In this document: one piece after another, positions 1 to 8,242 of the stretch
How the letters are laid out: every line of letters begins with the position of its first letter
Position numbering within the stretch: the stretch's first letter is position 1
Assembly: GCA_963719165.1 (NCBI GenBank)
Contig: CAVRAV010000001.1
Span: 620,001-684,000 of the forward strand
Reading direction: 5' to 3'
Length of the DNA stretch: 64,000 nt
Source of the DNA: JAOUEA01 sp963719165
GTDB taxonomy: Bacteria > Actinomycetota > UBA4738 > HRBIN12
Made by a program: the position numbers and the translations under genes
Notes under the pieces: model-generated
Seen by the model: only the letters and a program-made list of their open reading frames with translations
Database searches by the model: none
What the model was told of the DNA's origin: nothing

Positions 1-1402
1 CCGGGACCATGTCGTCGTACGCCCGCTTGCTGACGTTGAGGGTGAGCCCTGACTTGCGAAGGAGCGCACGCGCCTTGTCGATCGGCTTGCCTTGCACCGT
101 GGGGACGTCGACGGGCGGCGGGCCGAGGGAGGGCACGAGCGTCACGGTCTCGCCTCGCTTCAAGACGACGCCTGCGGCGGGGATCACCCGCAAGACGTTG
201 CCCTCGGCCACGGCGGGGTCGTAGCGGCCGTCGGCGAGCCGTACGGCGAACCCGAGGTCCACGAGCTGGGAGCGTGCCCGATCGACGGAGACGCCCGCGA
301 GCGTCGGGACGGTGGCCCTGTGCGGTACCGCGTAGGTCCACACACCCCAGGCCGTGGCCGTGAGGGCCAGCACGGCCAGCATCACCCCCAGGACCCGGCG
401 CCAGCGGCGCCGCCTCGTGCGCACGCTGCGCGTGATCGTCTGGGTCGCCGTCGCACCGGCGACCGCGACCGCCTCCGTGACGTTGCCGTCGTCGTCGAGC
501 ACCTCGGGCATGTCGCCCACCAGCGACGCGAGCGAGCGCGCGGGCGGCAGCGTCGATCCGATCGCCTCGATGTCCCGGCGCATCGCCTCGGCAGACTCGG
601 GACGGAGCTCGCGGTCGCGCTCGGTCGCGCTCGTGACGAAGCCGTTCAGGTCTTCGGGCAAGGAGGGAACGACGGCCGACGGCTTGGGCACGCGGTCGGA
701 CAGGTGCTTGTAGGCGATCGACATCGCCGTCTCGCCCGTGAAGGGGAGCTTGCCCGTAAGCAGCTCGTAGGAGACGACGCCGAGCGAATACAGGTCGCTG
801 CGGGGGTCGGCGGGTTCGCCCCGGATCTGTTCGGGCGCCAGGTACTGCACGGTCCCCGTGACGGTGCCGGCCTGCGTTTGGCGCCCGTCGGCATAGGCGC
901 GCGCAAGGCCGAAGTCCGTGACCTTCACGACGCCCTCGGTGGTGATGAGGATGTTCTCCGGCTTGATGTCACGGTGGACGAGGCCCTGCCGGTGCGCGTG
1001 GCCGAGGGCCAGAAGTGTTTGACGGATCATCTCCGCGGCCTGCGCCGGCTCGAGCGTGCCGTACTGGTTCAGGAGATCGCGGGACGCACGCCCGCGCACG
1101 TACTCCATGACCATGTAGTAGATGCCGTCGACCGCGCCCCAATCGTAGACCGCCACGATATTGGGGTGGGAAACGCCCGCGGCCGCTCGCGCCTCACGTC
1201 GGAAGCGGTCCACGAAGGCCTGGTCGCCCGCGAGCGAGCGGTGGAGCACCTTGATGGCGACCTCGCGCGCGAGGACGGCGTCCTGCGCGAGGAAGACCTC
1301 GCCCATCCCGCCCGCGGCGATGCGCTCCACGATGTGATAGCGCCCGTCGAGGGTGACGAGCGCATGGCCTCCGGGCCCCCCCGGAGGTGCCGGCTGGGTC
1401 AT
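1..1402 (-). CDS. pknB: PASTA-domain serine/threonine protein kinase (partial)
   Basis: This is a membrane-anchored Ser/Thr kinase of the PknB type, which senses cell-wall fragments and phosphorylates division and cell-wall proteins. From the ATG the protein shows a glycine loop (AAGGMGEVF, residues 29-37), the ATP lysine in VAIKVL (K51), the catalytic HRDIKPEN loop, a DFGLA magnesium motif and the APE motif (YLAPEQ). A basic stretch leads into one transmembrane segment. An extracellular PASTA repeat follows, and a second one begins (VDVPTVQGKPIDKARALL) before the C-terminus runs off the window. It is divergent from the next gene across about 90 bp. The kinase family is certain. The exact symbol is by analogy, because actinobacteria often carry several PASTA kinases. 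Confidence 0.9.
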   Translation of the reverse strand, partial: MTQPAPPGGPGGHALVTLDGRYHIVERIAAGGMGEVFLAQDAVLAREVAIKVLHRSLAGDQAFVDRFRREARAAAGVSHPNIVAVYDWGAVDGIYYMVMEYVRGRASRDLLNQYGTLEPAQAAEMIRQTLLALGHAHRQGLVHRDIKPENILITTEGVVKVTDFGLARAYADGRQTQAGTVTGTVQYLAPEQIRGEPADPRSDLYSLGVVSYELLTGKLPFTGETAMSIAYKHLSDRVPKPSAVVPSLPEDLNGFVTSATERDRELRPESAEAMRRDIEAIGSTLPPARSLASLVGDMPEVLDDDGNVTEAVAVAGATATQTITRSVRTRRRRWRRVLGVMLAVLALTATAWGVWTYAVPHRATVPTLAGVSVDRARSQLVDLGFAVRLADGRYDPAVAEGNVLRVIPAAGVVLKRGETVTLVPSLGPPPVDVPTVQGKPIDKARALLRKSGLTLNVSKRAYDDMVP

Positions 1403-1492
1403 ACTCTTGGACGTGATGTTCCTCCCTTGGGGGAAGCGCTCGGTCGGAAAGCGCGTCCGGGCGCGATTCTACGGTCGGAAGGGGCGGAAGCG

Positions 1493-2263
1493 GTGGAGGT
1501 TCCGGCAAGTGCTGCGAGCGACGCCCTGGGGGATGCGCTCGACGGCATCGAGCAGGCGGTCGCCCAGGGGAACACCGATCTGCGCTCGCTCGGGTTCTGG
1601 CGGCTGGTGGCTCGGGTCAAGCCCGATCGCGTGCTGATCCAGGAGCACGCGGAGCAGATCGGGCGCATCGACACGGCGGCGTTTCGGGCGGCGGTGAAGC
1701 TCCGCGTTCCGGTGTGGGTGGGCAACCTGCTCCTGGTGATCGGCGTCGTGGTGGGCGCGCTGGGCGTGGCGATCGCCTACGGGGCAGGCGGGGTCGACGC
1801 CTCGTGGGCGCGCGGGCTCGCGCTCGTCGCGGCGGGCGCGGTGTGGACCGTCGCGTTCCACGGTCCCGCGCACTGGCTCGTGGGGCGGGCCATCGACATC
1901 CGATTCACCGACTACTTCCTGGGCGGCCCGCCGCCTCCTCGCCCGGGCCTCAAGACCGACTATGCGACGTACCTGCGCGCGGATCCGAACAGCCGCGCCT
2001 GGTTCCATGCCTCGGGGGCGATCGCCACCAAGATCGCCCCGTTCCTGGCCCTCGCGTTCTGGCCGGGATCGGGTGCGCCGTGGTGGTCGGCGGCCGTCTT
2101 GCTCGTGATCGGCGTCGTGACGATCGGTACCGACATCCGCTTCTCCGTCAAGGTGGGGGACTGGAAGAAGTTCCTCCGCGAGAAGGCGCTCGCGCGGTCG
2201 ATGGAGCCGGATCGCACGGGACCGGTCGCCGTCGCCTCACCCCCGCCCGCGGGCGACGCCTGA
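1493..2263 (+). CDS. Membrane protein with degenerate M50-like HGPAH motif
   Basis: I do not recognise a named family with confidence. The 256-residue protein has a polar N-terminal region (about 70 residues), two hydrophobic segments (about 74-97 and 106-122), a hydrophilic loop, a further hydrophobic pair (about 177-215) and a basic C-terminal tail (FSVKVGDWKKFLREK). The segment AFHGPAHWLVGRAIDIRF followed by DYFLGG resembles the HExxH helix of M50 site-2 proteases (compare HELGHALAARLLG), but the catalytic glutamate position is Gly, so any such relative would be inactive or altered. The GTG start was chosen because a purine-rich GGAAGGGG-type site lies just upstream and no other in-frame start fits. 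thiE follows after 5 nt, so the genes are probably co-transcribed. Confidence 0.7.
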   Translation: MEVPASAASDALGDALDGIEQAVAQGNTDLRSLGFWRLVARVKPDRVLIQEHAEQIGRIDTAAFRAAVKLRVPVWVGNLLLVIGVVVGALGVAIAYGAGGVDASWARGLALVAAGAVWTVAFHGPAHWLVGRAIDIRFTDYFLGGPPPPRPGLKTDYATYLRADPNSRAWFHASGAIATKIAPFLALAFWPGSGAPWWSAAVLLVIGVVTIGTDIRFSVKVGDWKKFLREKALARSMEPDRTGPVAVASPPPAGDA

Positions 2264-2268
2264 CGAGG

Positions 2269-2922
2269 ATGACGCCGTTCGATCCCCGGGCGCTGGGCGT
2301 CTGCGTCGTGACGTCCGGGACGCTCGTGGAGGGCCGGGGTCACCTCGACGTGGCGGAGGCGGCCCTGCGAGGGGGCGCCGGGGCGATCCAGCTGCGGGCT
2401 CCCGAGCTCGAGGACGACGCGCTGTTCTCGCTGGCCACCGTCGTGTCCGACCGGTGCGGGGCCTCCGGGGCGTTGTTCGTGGTGAACGATCGTCCGGGGG
2501 TCGCGGCCCTCGTGGAGGGCGCGGGCGCGCACGTCGGCCAAGGCGACGACCCGACGGGTGCGCGCGCCCGGCTGGGCGAGGGACGCGCCCTCGGCGTCAC
2601 GGTGTCGTCCGTGGACCAGGCGCAGGCGGCGGCCGCCGCCGGCGCTGACTACCTGGGCGTGACCGTTTGGTCCACGGTCACGAAGCCCGAGGCCGAGCCC
2701 GGGGGACTCGACGCGATCGGAGCGATCGTCGAAGCCACCGGCCTGCCCGTGGTGGGGATCGGGGGGATCGACGCGAGCAATGCCGCCCGGGTCCTGGCGG
2801 CGGGCGCGGTTGGGGTGGCCGTCGTCTCGGCCGTCGTGGCGGCGCGCGATCCGGTCGCGGCGACGGCCGAGCTGTGCGCCGCCGTGCAGGAGTATCGAGA
2901 CGAACACGGGGGGCCGTCATGA
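2269..2922 (+). CDS. thiE: Thiamine-phosphate synthase
   Basis: ThiE joins hydroxymethylpyrimidine diphosphate to the thiazole phosphate to make thiamine phosphate. The 217-residue protein is a TIM barrel of normal family length. Visible signatures are the strand AIQLRAPE (family usually IQLRDK, so the acidic residue is shifted), FVVNDRPGVA, GAHVGQGDDP, the loop GADYLGVTVW with the phosphate-binding STVTKPEA, and the C-terminal VVGIGGIDASNAARV. The ATG sits 5 nt after the previous stop. The stop overlaps the next ATG (ATGA), which indicates translational coupling. No thiC, thiD, thiG or TPP riboswitch is visible nearby. Confidence 0.9.
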   Translation: MTPFDPRALGVCVVTSGTLVEGRGHLDVAEAALRGGAGAIQLRAPELEDDALFSLATVVSDRCGASGALFVVNDRPGVAALVEGAGAHVGQGDDPTGARARLGEGRALGVTVSSVDQAQAAAAAGADYLGVTVWSTVTKPEAEPGGLDAIGAIVEATGLPVVGIGGIDASNAARVLAAGAVGVAVVSAVVAARDPVAATAELCAAVQEYRDEHGGPS

Positions 2923-3971
2923 ATGAACAGCGCACAGGCAAGGCGACCGCGGAGCTCTTCGAGCAGGTGATCCTGCGCCGGCTGGGCGCCCGCGATCGAG
3001 ACGTGCTCGTGGGGCCGCGTCACGGCGTGGACGTGGGTGTGGTGCGCGTTGCCGATGGGGTCGCGATGGCCATGACCTCGGATCCGGTGTTCGTGGTGCC
3101 GGCCTACGGCTGGGAGCGCGCGGCCTGGTTCGCCGTGCACATCCTGGCCTCCGACGCCGCCACGAGCGGCCTTCCGCTGCGATGGATGGCGGTCGATCTC
3201 AACCTGCCGCCGGAGATCGACGACGACGAGCTCGCCGCCCTCTGGAGCGCGTTCTCGCGCGCCTGCGAGCAGCTGGGGATCGCCGTGGTCACGGGCCACA
3301 CGGCACGCTACGACGGATGCGCGTGGCCCATGGTGGGAGGCGCCACCTGCATGGCGCTCGGTGCCGCCGACGCGTTCGTCACCCCGACGATGGCGCGCCC
3401 CGGCGACGCCGTCGTGGTCACGAAGGGCGCGGCCATCGAGGCGACGGCGTTGTTCGCGGCCACGTTCCCCGACCGCCTCGCCGAGGGCGTGGGATCCGAG
3501 GTCGTGCGCCGCGCCGACGCCCTGTTCGAGCAGATGACGGTCGTGCCCGAGGCCCGGATCGCCGCACGCTTCGGCCTGCGCCAGGCGGGGGTCACCTCGA
3601 TGCACGACGCGACCGAGGGCGGGGTCCTCGGCGGGCTCCTCGAGGTCGCGCTCGCGGCCGGCGTCGGTATGCGCGTGGACCTCGACGCGATCCCCGTCCG
3701 CCCCGAGGTGCGCGCCGTCTGCGACCACGTGGGCATCGACCCCTACGTCTCGATCAGCGAGGGCTCCCTCATCGCCACGGTCGTCCCCGGGCGCGCCCGG
3801 GCCTACCTCCTCGCGCTCGCGGACGAGGGCATCGACGCGGCGATCGTGGGAGAGGTCACCGTCGAGCGGGAGGGCCGGGTCCTGCTGCGCGACGGCGTGG
3901 CCGAGCCCCTCGTGCACCCGGGCCTCGACCCGTTCTGGGCCGCCTTCGGCGCGTGGTCGGCCGGCGCCTGA
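2919..3971 (+). CDS. AIR synthase-related (PurM/HypE-like) protein
   Basis: This 350-residue protein belongs to the PurM/ThiL/HypE/SelD superfamily of ATP-dependent enzymes. The C-terminal domain shows the HypE-like signature SMHDATEGGVLGGLLEVA. The N-terminal domain has VLVGPRHGVDVGVVRV where family members bind ATP and metal, and also VVTGHTARYDG. The HypE C-terminal carbamoyl-acceptor tail (PRIC) is absent and no hydrogenase genes are near, so it is probably not HypE. It lacks the GDDAA start of ThiL, although the overlap with thiE would suit thiamine-phosphate kinase. The substrate is unknown. The stop is followed by a short gap holding a -10-like element for the next gene. Confidence 0.75.
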   Translation: MNEQRTGKATAELFEQVILRRLGARDRDVLVGPRHGVDVGVVRVADGVAMAMTSDPVFVVPAYGWERAAWFAVHILASDAATSGLPLRWMAVDLNLPPEIDDDELAALWSAFSRACEQLGIAVVTGHTARYDGCAWPMVGGATCMALGAADAFVTPTMARPGDAVVVTKGAAIEATALFAATFPDRLAEGVGSEVVRRADALFEQMTVVPEARIAARFGLRQAGVTSMHDATEGGVLGGLLEVALAAGVGMRVDLDAIPVRPEVRAVCDHVGIDPYVSISEGSLIATVVPGRARAYLLALADEGIDAAIVGEVTVEREGRVLLRDGVAEPLVHPGLDPFWAAFGAWSAGA

Positions 3972-4004
3972 GCGCTCGTGTCCGGGCGGCCCCGGCCGCT
4001 CGCG

Positions 4005-4010
4005 TAGGCT
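4005..4010 (+). promoter_or_regulatory. -10 element for psuK (leaderless start)
   Basis: The hexamer TAGGCT (TAnnnT) ends 7 nt before the GTG of psuK and no ribosome-binding site lies between, so the transcript probably begins at or next to the start codon. No clear -35 is seen. Confidence 0.45.
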
Positions 4011-4017
4011 TCGCTGC

Positions 4018-4887
4018 GTGGATCTGCTGTGCATCGGCGATGTGATGGTGGACGTCCGTGTGGACGCGGGCGGCCTCGCCCGCGGCGGGGACGTGCACGG
4101 CCGCGTCCTGGTCCAGCCGGGCGGGACCTCCGCGAACGCCGCGGCGTGGGCGGCCTGGGACGGGGCCGAGGTCCGCGTGCACGGCGGGGTGGGGGCCGAT
4201 CTCACCGGCCGGCTCGTGGCGGAGGCGCTGCGCGATCGCGGGGTGAAGACGCACCTGACCACGTTCGGGGGCGCCGCGACGGGGACCATGCTCGTGGTGC
4301 ACGAGGCGGGGGAGCGGTCGATGGTCGCCGACCGCGGGGCGAACGCGTTGTTCCGCACCGACGCCCTGCCGGGCGCCCTCGTCTGCGGGGCCGTGCTCGT
4401 GTCCGGCTACCTCTTGATGCACGAGGACACGCACGGGACCGCCGTCGCGGCGCTCGAGCGGGCGGTCTCCCCCTTGGTGGCGGTGGAGGCGGCCTCGTGG
4501 CCGCTCGTCGAGTCCTTCGGCGTGGAGCGCTTCTTCGCGAGCACCGAACGCGCCACGGTGATCCTCGCGAACGCGCTCGAGGCCCGCTCGCTCACGGGAC
4601 TCATGGGGGCTGAGGCGGCCCGGGCGCTCGGGGAGCGCTATCGGCTCGCCTGCGTGAAACTCGGCACCGACGGCGCGGCGCTCATGGTCGACGGCGAGCT
4701 CCATCGAGCCCCATCGATCGCGGTCGACGAGTTGGATCCCACCGGAGCGGGCGACGCGTTCGACGGGGTGCTGCTGGGGGCCCTGGCGCGGGGCGTTCCT
4801 GTGGGCGAGGCCCTCGACCGCGCTTGCCGCGCGGGGGCCCTTTCGGCCTCGAGCCTGGAGGCCTGGCCCCCCGAGGGCGCCGCGTGA
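4018..4887 (+). CDS. psuK: PfkB-family kinase, probable pseudouridine kinase
   Basis: This 289-residue ribokinase-fold sugar kinase phosphorylates the 5-prime hydroxyl of its substrate with ATP. PfkB signature 1 is seen at GGTSANAAAWAAWDG through the following GGVGADLTG. Signature 2 is DPTGAGDAFDGVLLGAL, with the catalytic Asp in GAGDAF. Specificity for pseudouridine is inferred from the immediate downstream gene: its GTG start overlaps the psuK stop and it encodes pseudouridine-5-phosphate glycosidase. In the known pathway PsuK makes pseudouridine 5-phosphate and PsuG splits it to uracil and ribose 5-phosphate. A different nucleoside or sugar substrate cannot be excluded from sequence alone. 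Confidence 0.8.
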   Translation: MDLLCIGDVMVDVRVDAGGLARGGDVHGRVLVQPGGTSANAAAWAAWDGAEVRVHGGVGADLTGRLVAEALRDRGVKTHLTTFGGAATGTMLVVHEAGERSMVADRGANALFRTDALPGALVCGAVLVSGYLLMHEDTHGTAVAALERAVSPLVAVEAASWPLVESFGVERFFASTERATVILANALEARSLTGLMGAEAARALGERYRLACVKLGTDGAALMVDGELHRAPSIAVDELDPTGAGDAFDGVLLGALARGVPVGEALDRACRAGALSASSLEAWPPEGAA

Positions 4888-5800
4888 CGCGCATCGTCGT
4901 CGGGGAGGAGGTGGCGCGCGCGCTCGCCCGCGGAGGCGCCGTGGTTGGGCTCGAGACGAGCGTGATCGGCCAGGGGCTCCCGCATCCGCGCAATCAGGAA
5001 TGCGCCCAACGCATGACCGCGGCCATCCGCGCAAGCGGGGCGGTGCCCGCGTGGGTCGGCGTGGTGGACGGCGAGCTCATCGTGGGGCTCGGCGCCGCCC
5101 AACTCGAGCGTTTCGCGGTTCCCACCGGCGGCGCCGCGAAGGTCGCTCGACGCGACATCCCCCTCGCGGTGGCCGGCGGCGGCCTCGGCGCCACCACGGT
5201 GAGCGCCACGATCTGGGCGGCCTCCCGGGTGGGCGTCGCGGTGAACGCCACGGGGGGGATCGGCGGCGTGCACCCCGGCGCGGTGCCCGATGTCAGCGCC
5301 GATCTGATGGAACTCGCCCGCACGCCCGGGCTCCTCGTGTGCTCCGGGCCGAAGTCCATCATCGATCCCGTGGCATCGGCGGAGAAGCTCGAGGAGCTGG
5401 GCGTGGCGCTGGTGGGCTACGGCGTGCACCGGCTGCCGTTCTTCCTGGTCCGCGAGGCCCCGGTGGGCCTCGAACACCGCGTCGACACGCCCGCCGCGGC
5501 CGCGGCGGTCTTGCGCGCCTCGCTCGACCTCGAGACCCGCTCGACCGTCCTGGTGTGCAATCCGGTCCCCGCCGCCTCGGCCATGGACGCGGACGAGGTG
5601 GCCGCGGCCGCGAGGGAGGCGGAGGCGATGGCGGACCGCGCGGGATCGGGGCCAAGGCGCGAACGCCGTTCCTTCTGGCGGCGCTGTCCGAGCTTACCCA
5701 AGGTCGCAGCCTCGAGGCGAACCTGGACCTGCTGGAGGAAAACGCGCGCCTGGCCGCCGCCGTGGCCCGCGCGACGACGGCCGCCCCCGCCGCCGGGTGA
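4884..5800 (+). CDS. psuG: Pseudouridine-5-phosphate glycosidase, frameshifted
   Basis: PsuG cleaves the C-C glycosidic bond of pseudouridine 5-phosphate. Family motifs are intact: GLETSVIGQGLPHPRN with the catalytic Glu, GGAAKVARRD with the Schiff-base Lys, a metal-site Asp in VPDVSADLMELA, and CSGPKSIIDP with the second Lys. The frame breaks near 5643. The first frame runs on as SGPRRERR, while the expected family C-terminus (GIGAKARTPFLLAALSEL, then GRSLEANLDLLEENAR) is read one frame over. Restoring one G in the GGG run gives a continuous 305-residue protein, normal for the family. Either this is a sequencing or assembly deletion or the gene is recently broken. The start overlaps psuK and the end touches the next gene. 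Confidence 0.85.
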
Positions 5801-6399
5801 TGAGCGTCCGGCGCGCCGCCTTGGTCGGCGGGGCGGGTCCCGTCGTCTTCCTCGTGGTCTCGTTCTCGATGGCGGCGTTGCGTCCGGAGCTCGTCCGCGC
5901 GCAGGGATGGGCGAGCTGGCCGAGCAACATGGCCACGGGCGGCCCGCCCGCGTCGATCCCGCAGACCCTGGCGTTCGTGTGGCTGGGGAGCTGCTACCTG
6001 GTGTTCGCGCTCGGCGCGCTGCGGCCCGTGCTTCGGTCGCCCTGGGTCACGTGGGCGTTCGTGCTGATCGCCTGCGGCGACCTGCTCCTGGCGTTCACCA
6101 CCGACGTTCCGGACGTGCGTCCCACGTGGCACGGGTCGGTGCACCTCGCCGGGGTCGTGCTGGCCACGGCCGCCACGGTGGTCGCCACCGCTGCGTCGCT
6201 CGTCGTCGTGCACGGCCGGCCCGGCTGGCGCTCCTGGCGGATCGCCTCCGCGATCATCTTCGTGTCCGCGCTGATCGGGCTCATCGGCGGATTCGACCGA
6301 GGTTGGGCGAAGGTCGCATACGTGTTGGGCATCACGCTGCCGGTCCTGGTGCTCGTTCGCTGCGTCCTGCGGGAGCCGCGTCCTGCGTCTGCGACGTGA
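5800..6399 (+). CDS. DUF998 family membrane protein
   Basis: This polytopic membrane protein of 199 residues has about six hydrophobic segments (for example ALVGGAGPVVFLVVSFSMAA near the N-terminus and VAYVLGITLPVLVLVRCVL at the C-terminus). The pattern, including the GWASWPSN and QTLAF segments after the first helix, resembles DUF998. The function of that family is unknown. The ATG overlaps the psuG stop (TGATG), so it probably belongs to the psuKG transcript. A GTG three bases upstream is an alternative start. Its last 68 bases overlap the convergent glycosyltransferase-like gene on the other strand. Confidence 0.65.
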   Translation: MSVRRAALVGGAGPVVFLVVSFSMAALRPELVRAQGWASWPSNMATGGPPASIPQTLAFVWLGSCYLVFALGALRPVLRSPWVTWAFVLIACGDLLLAFTTDVPDVRPTWHGSVHLAGVVLATAATVVATAASLVVVHGRPGWRSWRIASAIIFVSALIGLIGGFDRGWAKVAYVLGITLPVLVLVRCVLREPRPASAT

Positions 6400-8242
6400 G
6401 ATCGGAACCACCGTCGACCGTCGGGGGCGCCGACCGATGCACGACCCACCAAAGCCCCCAGCCCATGCCGGCGGTTGCGAGCAAGAGGCCTATGCCCCCT
6501 ATGCCGCCCAGGGGCACGCCGAGCCGGCTCGCAACGGTGCCGACGAACCCGATGACCGCCATGGCGACGGCGGGCGCGATCGCGACCCGGCCCGCCGCCG
6601 GGAGGTCGGTGAGGCCGCTCGCCCACCCGGAGCCCACGGCGCCGAGGACCAGGAGGATCAACGCCCAGAGTCCCACGAGCGCCGGCCACGAGGGGGCGCG
6701 GGGGAGCGGTGCGGCGTCGACCCGACCCGCCGGAGCGGGCCCGGCGACGAGGGTGATGCCGCCGCCGAGCGCGGTGCCCGCCGGGCTCCCCCCCAGGAGC
6801 GTGTCCAAGATCACGACCGCGGATCCGGGAGGCGGAGCGAGGGGCGTTCCTCCGGGCGAGACCAGGGATCCGTCGGCGCGCACACGCGCGCTCGCGAGCG
6901 AGGCGTCGGGGATCCGATCGGCGGGGAGTCCGGCCCGGATCAGGTCCAAGGGCGCCCTCCCTCGACTGGGCGCGGTGAGGAAGAGCACCGGCGTGTCCGC
7001 GGGGGTCTGCGCGAGGTAGCCGGCCACCGTGCGAACCTGGGCGAGCTGCGCGGCATCGATCCGCGGCGTGGCCAGGTCCCACCAGACGTGAGCCCCCGCG
7101 CCCACGAACGCCATCACGGTCACCACGCTCAGCCCGATCCCCGCCGCCGTGCCCCCCGGCCACCGGTTGCCCGCGCGCGTCCAGATGGCCAGGGCACCCA
7201 GCACGACCAACGCGGGGATCGCGAACGCGAACCCCGCCCACCGATACGGGGGCGTCGGCAGGTGGAGCACGTACCAAGCGCCCAGGCCCACCAGAGCGAG
7301 CGAGGCCCAGATCGCGGGAAGCGCCACGCCCCAGCGTCGCTCGCCGCGCCGGTCCGAGGCCACGAGCGCCGTACCGATCGCGGCAAGGGGCAGCGTCAAC
7401 CACAGGGCCATCGAGGGCAGACGTTCGCGGATGAAGGTGAGCGATCCGGGCCCGCCGTAGTGCACGTGAGGAAGGTGGCCGGGCAACTCGGGCGCGAACA
7501 ACAGCCCGATGCCCCCGAGCACCCCTCCGCCCAGGAGCATCCACCCCAACCGGCGGCCGCCTGAGGTGGGGCCCCAGGCACGATCGGCCGCTCGGCGCTT
7601 GGCGATCGTCAGGACCAGCGCGAAGGCCGCCAGCACGGCCGCGAGGACCGCCGCGAACATCCAGTGGTAGAGCACCCCGCCCCCGAGCAGCAACGCCCCC
7701 GCCACCACACCGCGTCCGCGCGCGCTCACGCGCAGGGCCACAACCGCCAGCGCGATGGCGATCACGTCGAACGCGAGGGCCGTGGCGTAGCCCACCGCGG
7801 TCCACGCGATGAACGCCGATCCGCCCACGGCGAGGGCGACCGCGCCGGAGCGGCCTCGTCCCTCCAGGAGCCCGTCCGTGGCCATCGCGCCGGCGCCCAG
7901 TCCGATGAGCGCCGCCATCGCCGCGGGGAACACCCACGCCAGCGCGAGGGGGGAGGCGCCCGTTGCCGTGCGCAGGAGGCTTAGGAGCACGGGGTAGGCC
8001 GGCCGATAACCGAGCGCCTTGCGGTCGCCGAAGACCTCCGGGCTCAGGCTGGCGACGCCCGCTCCGTGCACCATCTCCGCCCGCCATACGTACCCCGCCG
8101 TGTCGAAGCCGAACGGCATCGTGGTGGCGTCGTGGAAGAACGGGGCGAGGTACAGACCGCCGATCACCACCGCCGGGGCCGCGATCGCCAGGAGGAAGCC
8201 GGGCCACGACCGGAACGAGGACCGGGCCGGGGCGGCCATCAT
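6332..8242 (-). CDS. Polytopic membrane protein, GT-C glycosyltransferase-like
   Basis: The 636-residue protein has about a dozen hydrophobic helices (for example WPGFLLAIAAPAVVIGGLYL at the N-terminus). The first outside loop contains acidic and aromatic residues (FFHDATTMPFGFDTAGYVW), an arrangement typical of GT-C transferases that use polyprenyl-phosphate sugars outside the membrane. This is structural resemblance only; no named family signature is certain. The start codon overlaps the stop of the upstream GT2 gene by 4 nt, and the unit begins with a UDP-sulfoquinovose synthase homologue. The context therefore suggests it consumes a lipid-linked sugar made by its neighbours. The C-terminal 22 residues overlap the convergent DUF998 gene. 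Confidence 0.6.
   Translation of the reverse strand: MMAAPARSSFRSWPGFLLAIAAPAVVIGGLYLAPFFHDATTMPFGFDTAGYVWRAEMVHGAGVASLSPEVFGDRKALGYRPAYPVLLSLLRTATGASPLALAWVFPAAMAALIGLGAGAMATDGLLEGRGRSGAVALAVGGSAFIAWTAVGYATALAFDVIAIALAVVALRVSARGRGVVAGALLLGGGVLYHWMFAAVLAAVLAAFALVLTIAKRRAADRAWGPTSGGRRLGWMLLGGGVLGGIGLLFAPELPGHLPHVHYGGPGSLTFIRERLPSMALWLTLPLAAIGTALVASDRRGERRWGVALPAIWASLALVGLGAWYVLHLPTPPYRWAGFAFAIPALVVLGALAIWTRAGNRWPGGTAAGIGLSVVTVMAFVGAGAHVWWDLATPRIDAAQLAQVRTVAGYLAQTPADTPVLFLTAPSRGRAPLDLIRAGLPADRIPDASLASARVRADGSLVSPGGTPLAPPPGSAVVILDTLLGGSPAGTALGGGITLVAGPAPAGRVDAAPLPRAPSWPALVGLWALILLVLGAVGSGWASGLTDLPAAGRVAIAPAVAMAVIGFVGTVASRLGVPLGGIGGIGLLLATAGMGWGLWWVVHRSAPPTVDGGSDLTSQTQDAAPAGRSERAPGPAA

Noticed and set aside
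92..1492. A long plus-strand open frame running into the membrane protein gene
   Set aside because: It is antisense to the Ser/Thr kinase, whose catalytic motifs are clear on the minus strand. The plus-strand translation has no recognisable domain until after 1493.
2919..3971. HypE hydrogenase maturation protein
   Set aside because: The C-terminal PRIC-type cysteine is absent and no hydrogenase or hyp genes are nearby.
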